Assembly (NCBI GenBank): GCA_017562135.1
Contig: QEYB01001312.1
Span: 1,178,001 to 1,242,000, forward strand
Length of the DNA stretch: 64,000 nucleotides
DNA from: Dipylidium caninum
Taxonomy: Eukaryota; Platyhelminthes; Cestoda; Cyclophyllidea; Dipylidiidae
Direction: 5' to 3'
The notes below the pieces were generated by a model that worked only from the letters and a program-made list of their open reading frames with translations, searched no databases and was not told where the DNA came from. Position 1 is the first letter of the stretch; each line of letters begins with the position of its first letter. The position numbers were made by a program, and so were the translations under genes. Below, piece by piece: positions 37,092 through 47,240 of the stretch.

Positions 37092-39300
37092 CTACGAAAT
37101 CACGTCGCACTCGCCATCCGCATCTGAGTTGCTTATTTGTTGATCGGAAAGGTATTTCTGAATCACTGCCAGGGTCTTTTCTGCATCGATCTCCTTCTCA
37201 ACATCATCAAGGCACCATTCAGTCCTTTGTGTCTCACAATTACTTTGATCTCCTACGTATTAAACAATGAACATGAGGAATGCACGTGAGCTGCCATCCT
37301 TTAATCAGCGCATTTGGGGGCAAGTCATTTTATAGGACTCTGGTTAAACCATTTAGCTGAAGAGGTTTTTCTCCCTAATCCAAATATTTCCAAAAGCGTC
37401 ATTTGTTTAAAATTTATAAACTCGAAAAATACAATCGTATTATATGCGTTCTTAGATGATGCATCCTTTCAAATATGGTCGGAATTCTATATTATTAGAA
37501 CGCTATTCGGTGAATGCAACACGAATTTTTGGAATGGCGGGCGAAAACTAATTACGGTTTAACCTAATGGACTCAATAGCGCAAAATTAAACTTCCCTTA
37601 ACCATGGAAATGCAGGCTAGGATCAGTCAGGGAGTGTGGCTTGCCAGTAACTTACTTACTTGAAAGTAAAACTGTACTACTGATATGAAACTATGGTTGT
37701 TTAACATTAGTCTCGAAGAATTTGTTAAAAAATAGCTCCGATAGCGAATCGTTGATCCAAAATCGATTTACGGCAAAATGAGAGACCTACTTTCCGATTC
37801 GATAAAAAGTGTTTAAGGCGGTTGATATAAAAATTACTAGCTTTACCTGTTTCGGAAATCCACTCAGGTGTTTCGACTATTTTGTTTTCTGTTATCCTGG
37901 AAATTTTTGAAAACACCGATAAGTGCTAACTGGCCCTCAGATAAAAACTCAAAAGCAATTTCTCCAAAACGGTGTTAAAGCCTCGTGGAAATGTAAAAGT
38001 TAACCTAACTTAACCTAAAATCTCCCCATGAACTTACACATTTTCGTCACATACGGACTTCATGAATGACAAGTTTCCACAAGTAGGTATTTGAGACATC
38101 CCATAAGGTAAACCGGTGTCTGATTGTTCTTGTGCATTACAAATCTCAACTTTTGAAAGGCATATGCTGTAAAAATATGCTGTCAAGATATGGCCAAAAA
38201 TGCCAAAGCAACTCACGTTCTAAAGTTGAAGACTCCTTATTGTAACCACATTCAACAAGTCTTTCCGGTGGAAAATTAAAGGGCAGTTCATTTCGCCTAT
38301 ACCTTTGTAGTAGAAGTTTTTCCGCATACGACATATTTGGTGAAAACACAAAACCTTTCGAGAGTACATTTGATTTTTCTGAGGATAAAGTTTCTGTTCC
38401 CACAGAAATGTCTTCCCTCCGGATTTTTTGACCTCGATCAACTATCACATCACACGGATCTTCGATTTTTAGGTCGGTGGCAACTTTTGATACCTTAAAA
38501 ATGTTCAGACGTTAAACAATCTGACTCTTCGTCACATGTCAAAGCTTATGAAATCATATACCAATTTTTCCTCAAAACCATCAACTTGACCAAATCCGCA
38601 AGACGAGTCCTTACTTTGGCACACCTCCGATTCAGAAATTGCGCATGGACCATTCCTGTTTTTCACCTTTCATCAAAGTACAGCTGTTAGTATTGGAGCA
38701 TACTGCCACTGCTGTCGAGTGGTGTTTTTTAAAAGCATCTTCAATATGAAAGCGCCAGTAGCATTCGTTGCAAAATCTTTCACCACATTCTCGACAAAAC
38801 TGCCAGACTTGAGAAAGGGAATACATACCATAGCGGCAGTCAATTTCCGACACCGACCGCATCTTGCCTCACAGGATGCTGACAGATGTTTTGCTCCTGT
38901 AGATTTAAAAAAAAGCAGGTAGAGGCGGTTTCTAGAGCAACAATAAGCACCCCAAAATGTACCGGCTGGTCGCATTGTCAAAATTTTAATTTTGGATAGA
39001 TTTGTAGCCTAACTTTAAAAAATGATGAAGCAAAGTTACTTTTGCAGTGTTAAGCGCAGTCCTTCTATCTCGATTCCCCACTAGGTTGCTTGATTCCCAG
39101 TGAGTCTTCCGGCTGATGTTGTAAACGTTTAAATATATCGTTTACCGCATTTCCTTATGTCTCTCCGCTGATTCTTTGAACTTCTCAAGCTTTTTTACTA
39201 AGTGATCCATTTCCTGTTCTAACTTATTTCTGTCTACCAATTTAGGCCTTACCAAATATAAATTATTATATGAAATCTACCGGTAAACCTCTCGCCGCAT
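37092..39300 (-). CDS. B-box zinc-finger protein resembling ZBBX
   Basis: Minus-strand exons: 39300-39281, 39247-39146, 39112-39040, 38867-38829, 38799-38704, 38624-38562, 38493-38217, 38149-38038, 37896-37847, 37252-37092. Phases agree and the sum is 993 bases, 330 residues. Order: a short coiled coil (N-K-L-E-Q-E-M, K-K-L-E-K-F), then H-W-E-S, a zinc-binding segment C-G-R-C ... F-C-R-E-C-G-E-R-F-C-N-E-C ... H ... H-H, then T-D-L-K-I and M-S-Y-A-E-K-L-L-L-Q-R-Y-R-R. As I recall it, human ZBBX has the same order (coiled coil, H-W-K-S, C-G-Q-C ... C-L-E-C-G, T-D-L-K-I, Y-M-E-K-L). Three introns are only 29-33 bases. Function of the family is poorly known. ATG 39300 is the first usable start, but an upstream exon cannot be excluded. 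The donor at 38703 was chosen for frame continuity. Confidence 0.62.
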
Positions 39301-39906
39301 TTTAAAAATTGAGTCAGGATAAGTGTAACTATAGCAACCTGCCGCTGTGCAAGTTTAGCTTAAATTAACAAAATGTCAGATATTTACAAATTAACAAATC
39401 AAGAAAACGTATGCCTCGTGGGATACATTCGCCTACCATTACAGGTGAGCTGCGAATGTCTCACTATACCGAATGTTAATTAATAATCACCACCATTTAG
39501 CTTAGATTCCTCCTTGCGCTCCAGCAAATGCTGCACGACTTATACTCCTGAGGCAAAAACTTCTTCCCCCACGGGCTGTCGCTACTATACGCGAAGCGAA
39601 CCATGGCTACGCTCCCACGAAGGCACGGCGCCGGAGCGCACCACGGGACCCAACCCCACCCCCCGACCCTACCGCTCATGGTAATGACCAGTTGGCGCAC
39701 AAGCCACCGCAACTCTGACCAGCGCAAGTGCATCATTAGCATTTGGGATGGCATGATAGTGACATTAAGGCGACTGACTAGAGCTATAATGCCAGTCACT
39801 GCTAAGGGGATGGCAAGGCAGTACAGTGATCTAAGTACCCGCTACGGTGGAGAGCAGGACCCGGGAAATAATCCAGTGAGAACACAAAAGTCGTAGCTCG
39901 TGTATA
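39301..39906. other. Intergenic between RNASEH2C and ZBBX-like gene, with GC-rich island
   Basis: About 39500-39890 is clearly more GC-rich than its A/T-rich surroundings and is open in several frames on both strands, which is more like a repeat or SINE-type insert than a gene. No protein family recognised. Confidence 0.45.
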
Positions 39907-40519
39907 TCAGTCACAAAGAGCACCATTCAACTTTGACCAGATAAGGGCGGACTGAAGCTTTACAGATAAACCACTTTCCACGTCGGTATCCCATATCAGA
40001 AATTTTTGCACAGGTTCACCGACCATCCTTAAAGTGCCAGGCGCGTCTTCCAAACGGCCAGATTCCTCGTACTGGATTATCAGGGCTTCGGAATCAGCAG
40101 GTATTTGAAAGGTCCGACCCCGGAGTTCTCTTCCTCGAAGGTGAGCGGTATGCACACCTTCAAAGTCGTTATTGCAGAGCCTAAAATACATTAAATAGCT
40201 GCTGTGGTAGACGCCGTAGAGGAGGTGAAATCGACGCAAAGCGAGATGAGATGATATAAGTACTTGGCAATTAAATAATAGGGTACCCTAAGTGCCATCG
40301 TAAGGATAAATGAACCAATGTTAGGACGAAAAAATGTTTGAATTTTAGACGATACCTAAAGTGTTCCCTAATCTTCAGGCCCTGTAGCTACGCTGAACCT
40401 TTGACTTGGTAAACAGAAACCTACCCAGCTTCTAAAAACTCTTTTGGAAGTTTCAAATTTGTGCCATCGGCGTCGATGTTGACGGGCAAAGAGTGCACCA
40501 CCGAAGTAGACGAATTCAT
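39907..40519 (-). CDS. RNASEH2C: Ribonuclease H2 subunit C
   Basis: Non-catalytic subunit of the RNase H2 trimer, which removes ribonucleotides and RNA-DNA hybrids (family knowledge). Two exons, 40519-40425 and 40180-39907, phase 2, 369 bases, 122 residues (human 164). The match covers V-H-S-L-P-V-N-I-D-A-D-G at the N-terminus, H-L-R-G-R-E-L-R-G-R (human F-R-G-R-C-L-R-G) in the centre, and F-L-I-W-D-T-D with A-L-I-W-S-K-L at the end (human F-T-L-W-G-L, A-L-T-W-P-S-L). The acidic central loop of the human protein is mostly absent. The ATG at 40519 comes directly after a TTTCAG acceptor-like site. An out-of-frame upstream ATG lies at 40538. Head-to-head with septin. Confidence 0.77.
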
Positions 40520-40790
40520 CTGAAACTGCGCGCGGCATTTTAACCAATGAGAGATGAGCAACCACCTTTTGTTTTTTGTAAATTCGTCTTATACTTTAGA
40601 GCTCAAAAGTTTGAGTCGGTCCTTTTAAAGCATTGGCAGTTTGTTGGTGACTTGTATAGTCTGGCAAATCGCCCTTCCAATTCAAGTTCCGTTTGAAAAC
40701 GTAACCGGACAATCCGAAATATGTCGGCCTACTAACCCACAAGGTCACTTCCCGTCATTCTTTGTTCACTTTGTCGTCTCGCGTAGCAGA
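40520..40790. promoter_or_regulatory. Divergent promoter region, RNASEH2C and septin
   Basis: 271 bases separate the two start codons. CCAAT boxes are visible at 40544-40548 and 40677-40681 (plus strand), and an ATTGG at 40632-40636. A shared bidirectional promoter is inferred from spacing and orientation only; no transcription start is known. On each side an AG acceptor-like site lies 0-1 base before the ATG. Confidence 0.45.
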
Positions 40791-43700
40791 ATGGCAACTT
40801 CTGCAAATAGGCGGGGCAATTTTTTTGGAAAGGAAAATGTAACAGTGCTGGATCCCCCCAAACATTCTGTGAAAGATGTTATTATTGATAAGAGTTCCAG
40901 ATATGACCAAGAGAACCTCCTTAACGGAATGAAAAACGGTTCCATCACCACTATTCCCGACTCTTACGTTGGTTACTCCAACATTCCCAATCACGTAGAT
41001 CTATATCTTAATATCACGCCATGAAGGCTTTTAGGCGTGCTGTTAGACAGGGTTTCGACTTTAATTTGATGATTATCGGGGAAAGCGGTCTTGGCAAATC
41101 CACCTTCATTAACACCCTGTTCCTAACTAATATTTATGGACCTGACTACCCAGGACCATCGGTGAAAGCCAAGAACGTGGTAGAAGTGCGGTCTACTACC
41201 GTTTTGCTCCAGGTTTGTTCGCGTCTCCCCTTTTTACGCCCTCACTTCATTTTCCTTCTTTAGGAGGATGGTGTTTCTTTGCGACTCTCAATCATTGACA
41301 CTCCTGGCTATGGTGAATGTGTAAACAATTCGGAGTGCTGGAAACCTATTGTGGAGTACATTGATGCTAGATTCGACGACTACATGGCCGCTGAAGGCCG
41401 TGTTACACGTGATTACAGAAAGATTCCAGACACGCGTGTTCATGCTTGCTTGTATTTTATCGCTCCGACAGGTAAAAATAACCCAGTTGAAGAGCTAAAT
41501 AACGAGTGTCTAAACATATTTTCTCTAATAGGACATCGACTTAAGAGCTTGGATATCGAATGCCTCAAGCGCATTCAAGACAAGGTGAATGTCATTCCTG
41601 TCATTGGCAAAGCCGACTGCCTAACTCCAGAGGAATCGAAAGAATTTAAGAAAAATATTTTTGCAGACCTTCAACACAATCAAATAAAGATCTACGATTT
41701 TGTAGAAAGCGATAAAACTAATGGTGAGGGCTCGTATTGTTTCTTAAATTCAGTGTAGTTAGCTTAGATTTGGCATGCGTTTGTTTACATTGCATGTGTA
41801 CCACTTAAATTTTGTTTCTTTAGCCGATTTAGCTGGCTTACTTTTCACTAAGCTGAGGGGTTTCTTAGTGCTTTTCGTTGGAAGTTTTTTTTGTGACTAC
41901 TTTGTGTGTCTTTTCGTAAAGAGCTAACTACATGAATCTCACCTTTTGAAATCTTTATTTATTGGCAATTGACGTTGATTACAGAAACGAAGAAAATACA
42001 AAAAAAGGCCTAACTGTATACCTCCTCGAATGAATGGTTCAAAATTATGGCGGTTAGCGTAATTTTATATTTTCTCCTTTCCGGGAAAACGTGTGACAAA
42101 TCCTCGATTCAGGCTAGGGTTTTCGGTGCTTTCTAAAAATTGGCTCTGTTGCGATTTTTGACGCCGTTAACCATCTGAATAATGTCCCTTGAAATCTTTC
42201 AAAGTGGATTTTGTAGGACACAATATCCAGAATCATTGGCTGTAATGCCAAAATTTGCGTACTGTGATATTCAATTTGTTAGCCTTTTGATTCATCTGCG
42301 GTTAACATACAGTACATAACATTGTTTCCCTTCCCGCGCCCAATTACCTAGTTCACACGAAAAAATTATCAATTTATCAAAAACAATCCCTATTTTACTA
42401 ATCAATAGTCGGTTGGAAGTCAAGTATATATTTTTTTGAAGCTATATGTTTTGTGCTATTTAGCACTTTTGTTCCCACTTCTTTTGTGGAACGTCAAGGA
42501 ATATTGCAAGTGAAATGCTATTTGGAAATAAGAATTTGGTTGTGAGTTAGTATCAGTTATTTTTTTACAGGCGAAACGAAGACTGACCCAGAACGGAGTC
42601 GGATGCGAAGTCTTCGTGACCGCATTCCTTTTGCGGTGGTGGGCGCCAACACCTACGTCACTAACAGCACAGGCAATCGAGTGCGCGCACGCACCTATCC
42701 ATGGGGGACAGTAGAGGTTGACAATATTGAGCACAACGACTTCGCCGTCCTTAGTTACTACCTCATTCAGTTGCAGATGCAGGTTCGTTTAATCAAAATG
42801 CACTACCCCGTAGTCACACTGTACGACAAGGCCTACCTCTCAACTCAACAGAGGGGATTTAATTAATATAGCGAGGCAACAACTGCTTTTTAAGTTGTTC
42901 ATTTGACTTCCAATCTGCCATGTTCCAAGCGCTCCTCTTGTTTTAGGGAGATTATTACTTTAACAAAACTCAAACTAACTATTCACCTAATAATGAACCC
43001 CACACAGTTGCTATTCAGTGGTAATGAACTCTATTTTAACATTATGAAACGAAGGCAGTTGGAGTAAAACCCTTCCTTACAGTCGAATATAAAATAATTT
43101 TGTCATTTAGTCTTTCGAGTTGGCTTCTTATGTGAGAACAATTTATTTCGATTACATCAGGGTTCGGTCTGTATAATCGCCTTCTCTGTACTTTAAGTTG
43201 TGATATTCGTTGTTTTCCATTTTTAACTTGAATCTTTCTACTATAGCTCAATATTTTCATTCGTTCACCCTTATAATGTGAGTAAATGTAATTTGGCCGG
43301 CTGATTTACGGTCCTGATTGACCGAACCGCTGGACTACTTCTGCCTCCTGAGACTATGTGGCGCATTTGTCAACCCTCCAATTAGTTATTGGAAGTTATT
43401 AGTTGCGAAATTGGAATAATAAACACTTCGCAGTGTTGAAACAACTTTATATTAAGGATTTTCATAATCGCCTTGCAAATACTTAGCCTTGGAAACTTTT
43501 AAGACCTGGTCTATTCTAGGTGTTTCCCATTCCTAACAGTGCTATGAGTCTTGGCAGTCAGAATGATAAAAAATAATAAAAATAATCTTTTTTCAAAATA
43601 TTTTCCGTAGAACCTGCGCGAGGTGACGCACCGTTGCCACTACGAGAACTACCGCGCTGCCAAGTTGTCGGGCATCGCGCAAGACAGTAATTTTAAGACT

Positions 43701-45027
43701 CATGGCGGCCAGGACCCCATGATCATGATGGACGCTGAGAAACGTGAGCACGAACAAAAGCTGCGCAAAATGGAGGCCGATATGGAGGCTGTCTTTGCCC
43801 AGAAAGTCAGTCTTCTCCCTTATTTTTTGCCCTTTTATTTGGTTGTAATTACTTTAAAGGTATCGGTATCATGTTTTGCTTCCTAAACTCTTGAAAAGTG
43901 AGAATGTTTAATATGTCCTTAGATCAGAATGTTTAAGATGTATGCGCGTTTTATAGTTCATCTTATGGGTCCTATTTAAAATGCTCGAATTATTAACGCA
44001 TGCGCTCTAAGTGATGGAATTTCATACCTTGGGTGAGTGAGCCGCACTGTACGACTTAAATCTATACTCGTGCTGAGCTTACCCAGGTATGTGGTCGGTC
44101 GTTTAAATTTTTCCCTAAGTCTCCGTTTTTCTTCGCTCTCCTCCTTCCCCCTCCTACTATTCTTTTCCCTGTTTTTTGGCAGACCAAGTAGATTTTTGGA
44201 TCCAATCTTGTAAATTACCTGTCTGGCTATTTTACTTAAATGTCTGCTAGATTTTTGTCCCTCGATGACGAAGTCTGATTTATCTTACTCATGTTGGTTT
44301 GGTTTTGGCTTAGTTTACGTTATAAACCTTAACTGCCTTTCGCTAAAGTTAACTTTATGATTTTTTTTGGTGGTCAGTAACCTTAAAGTTTTTTTTGGCT
44401 TTGTCGAAGATGTCCAAATTGGACGCTCATGTTTTCTGTCTAATGACTATGTCTCAATGCTTCAAGTGCATCCATCTTTTGACCGTCTCACTGTCCGGAA
44501 CTTAATGTACCTGTTTATCTCAGCTTTTCTCGACCCATGTAATGTTGCGCATGTGTGAGTTAGCTTTGTTTCCGAGACGACGGCTTTTATTGTCGCGGAG
44601 ATTGTGGCATGGCAGTTCTAAGTTTGAACGTCTTTATTTCAGAATATTTGCGCTTTTTTGAATGTTAAATCTGGCAGTTTCTTTAACCACTTGACTCGAA
44701 TTTACTTGTATGTAAGACTAAATGATTTTCTCCTTTCTCTGGGTTCAGGTGGCAGAAAAGAGCCAAAAGCAGAAAGAATTCGAAGCTGACCTGCTCCGTC
44801 GAGCAGAGCAGATGCGGGAGCAACTCAGACAAGAGGAGGCGACGCACGAGGTGGAGCGTCGTGCCTTCGAGGAGCAGAAGGCACGTTGGGAAGAGGCCTG
44901 GCGTGAATGGGACATTGGTGCCGATTTGGCCCATGGCGCCAGTGGAGGCGGTCTCGGGGAACGTGTTCTCTCCGAGGTCATCAAGGAGCGGAGTAAGACA
45001 GAGAAGAAACGTAAGGGTCTTTTCTGA
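40791..45027 (+). CDS. SEPT7: Septin, SEPT7 type
   Basis: GTP-binding filament protein of the septin cytoskeleton. Exons: 40791-40994, 41027-41212, 41264-41471, 41532-41723, 42571-42782, 43611-43805, 44749-45027. They sum to 1,476 bases, 491 residues. Order: variable N-terminus, [10 protein letters not shown]-loop G-E-S-G-L-G-K-S (41078-41101), G3 D-T-P-G-Y-G, G4 V-I-G-K-A-D, septin unique element with R-x-Y-P-W-G, H-Y-E-N-Y-R, then a long coiled coil. The end [11 protein letters not shown] closely matches the SEPT7 end, which places it in that group. The start is ATG 40791; the open frame runs further up, but only to a TTG. The first intron is 32 bases. The 60-base intron 41472-41531 has no stop and keeps the frame, so it hides inside the open frame; removing it restores [13 protein letters not shown]. 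Confidence 0.95.
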
Positions 45028-45433
45028 GCCATCTGCTGCGATTTGTCCCTCCTACTTTACATTTATCTCCATCCTTTTCTCATCCCGCCCTCCTAACCCC
45101 TTTTGTAAATTTCTGTCGTTATCGCGCTCTTTATATCTATGTTCTTGTCTCTCAAGTCCCTCACTCATCTCCTCCCCTCCTCCCTCGGCATTTATCTTCC
45201 CTTTATCGCGCTTTACACGAAAAATATACGACAAGTGGGACTACCGTTTCTATTCGTCTATGTTTATCTAAGAAAGAGTCGGAGGAGTGATCGTCTATTT
45301 CTCCACCGGCACACTTTTGTGTTTGCGTCCCGTGAGGGTTCCCGTTATGGCATTGCTCTGACCTCAGGGTCCCCCTTATTGTGTCTTCTTTTCAAGATGA
45401 ATACATGGGGAGGCCAACGAACTTACAGCGATG

Positions 45434-45451
45434 GGAATTCTCCTACCGTGC
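45434..45451 (+). repeat. 18-base direct repeat, copy 1
   Basis: Identical to 46754-46771, in the same orientation, 1,320 bases apart. Flanks diverge at once, which suggests small remnants of one dispersed element. Confidence 0.6.
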
Positions 45452-45479
45452 GGCTGAAACACGCGGTAATCGGAGGTGT

Positions 45480-45485
45480 AATAAA
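45480..45485 (+). terminator. Candidate poly(A) signal for septin
   Basis: First canonical AATAAA I noticed downstream of the septin stop, about 450 bases away. Use is not shown. Confidence 0.3.
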
Positions 45486-46753
45486 TTGGGATTGGTGTCC
45501 GAACTGTGTCAGTAGCAGCGGCGGGTCCGTTTTTTTGATTCATAGATCAACTGTCAAGCCCTTCACCTTGTTGTTGCCTTGGCAATGCTCGCTCATTCAG
45601 TGTTGTCATTTTTTACACCGAATCCTGGCAATTTCTGACTGGCGTGTTTGTCTGTTGTGGTAAGTCGTTTGCATTAGTCCATTATCTGAAAAATTGTTCC
45701 GAGACTCACAATTCGCTTTCACCGCCTCACTGCCGATAGAAGTGCCTTTTTAAATTCAGTGCCTGTGCAACTGGTGAGGGTTCTCCTGGCCGAGGAGGTT
45801 GGGAAGGGGATGAGGCGAGTTGACACATTGTTCGGCTAGCAATAACCGTGTCCCGCGGCAGGTTTTGGCAGTCGGGAAGATGGAAACAAAGTCGAGTCCT
45901 ATGAATGGGAGGGTGGTGACTGACTCCGTCCCCTTATCTCGTGATTTCCTCGTACCCTCCTGGAGATGCTCTTCAAACACTTTTTCACTGGCATTGAGAT
46001 TTTGCGCACAACCATGAGTTTGCTGTTCCAGCCTTAAATCGTCTAGTGTCAGTCCCCGAGACTGGGTTTGGAGCAATTGACGCAAGAAGAGCCCTAAAAT
46101 CTAAATTTTGTGTACAAGTCCGCTTACTAACAAAAATTCCATGAGATAAATGTACTGAGAGAGCATGGAGGAATTCCACGACCACGGTCTGAACCGACTC
46201 GATGAGTTATTCTAGATATATTCTCCGACCTGTGCTCAGTTTTCCCTGAACACCAAACTTGTGCAAACTACGACCCACTTAGTCCCTGTCCAGATTTGTC
46301 CACTACGGTCTGAGAAAAGAGACGTCGAGGAGAGGATGAGTCGGCTAGTCCTTCTTTTCCTTCTCTGATTGGCTTCCCTCAAGTGGCTTCGTTCTTCACC
46401 CACCACCAATCACCCGGACTGTTTGTCCGCCGACAGACTGCATACTCGGCATCTAAACTCGGTCCTAGTTGACTTACGTCGGGCAAATGTGAAGTCGTGT
46501 GAAGAAAGGGGGAAGAATTAGGACTTCTGTCTGAAGCAGTCTACCGCCTCGTATTTACCTCAAAGTAAAGCAGGGCTGTCGGCTCATGCAGGGGCTAATT
46601 ACGGGGAACAAGTCCAGGCAAATCTTGATTTTTGCGTGCTCCACAAGCCCAAGCCATTTAGGCGCAGTCCTCAGTACGTGGATGTATGTGTCTCGAATAG
46701 CTGCGCGACCCAAGTTGCGTGGCAGGCGGTAATCGTGAGAGGTTTGTTGGTGA

Positions 46754-46771
46754 GGAATTCTCCTACCGTGC
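46754..46771 (+). repeat. 18-base direct repeat, copy 2
   Basis: Second copy of the 18 bases at 45434-45451. It lies just before the GC-rich island at 46930-47240. Confidence 0.6.
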
Positions 46772-46929
46772 CAGAACGAAGAGAAAATAAATTTCGCTTG
46801 ATCAAATAACACTAGAGGTTGCCTTGGTTTTCAATAAAGCAAAGAACCGTTGTCAACATTATTTTTCGACCAGGAGGCAATTAGTGTTTCGCAGGAAAGC
46901 GACGCGTCTCTAAGACATCGACTGTTCAG

Positions 46930-47240
46930 CGGATTAGTGACTTGGCGGAGTGCAGGAGTGGCGGTGGTTGCGACCGTCAGCCCTCGCGGATGGCACAAGG
47001 GGCAGGAAGAACACCCACTGACTCATCGCGCCTCCACCCTTCAGACACGCCGAAGCCCCGCCGTGGTTGGTGTTCAACCGCCCGCACAGCGTTTGGCCCT
47101 TTCGCATTCGACTTGCCGCGTCTTTCGAGGGCTGCTTGCGTTGCAACGCGTCTCCAGGCCGTTGGGAGACACAGGGTGGGGAGCCCTAGCTCTTCTCCTC
47201 ACAACGGTGGCAGCCTCCCGGGTGTTGGAACGGGGCTGAC
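46930..47240. other. GC-rich island, repeat-like
   Basis: GC-rich compared with flanking DNA and open in two plus-strand and two minus-strand frames together, the usual effect of high GC rather than of coding. No motif recognised. A transposable element fragment is possible. Confidence 0.35.

Noticed and set aside
38632..38703. Read-through of the ZBBX-like exon past 38704
   Set aside because: It ends at a stop soon after, while the GTATGC donor at 38703 joined to 38624 keeps the frame into the conserved block.
39497..39896. Open frames on both strands near RNASEH2C
   Set aside because: Same effect of GC-rich sequence; no recognised domain. Kept as a repeat-like island only.
40641..40790. 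Upstream extension of the septin open frame
   Set aside because: The frame has no ATG before 40791 (it begins with TTG), and the segment overlaps the divergent promoter.
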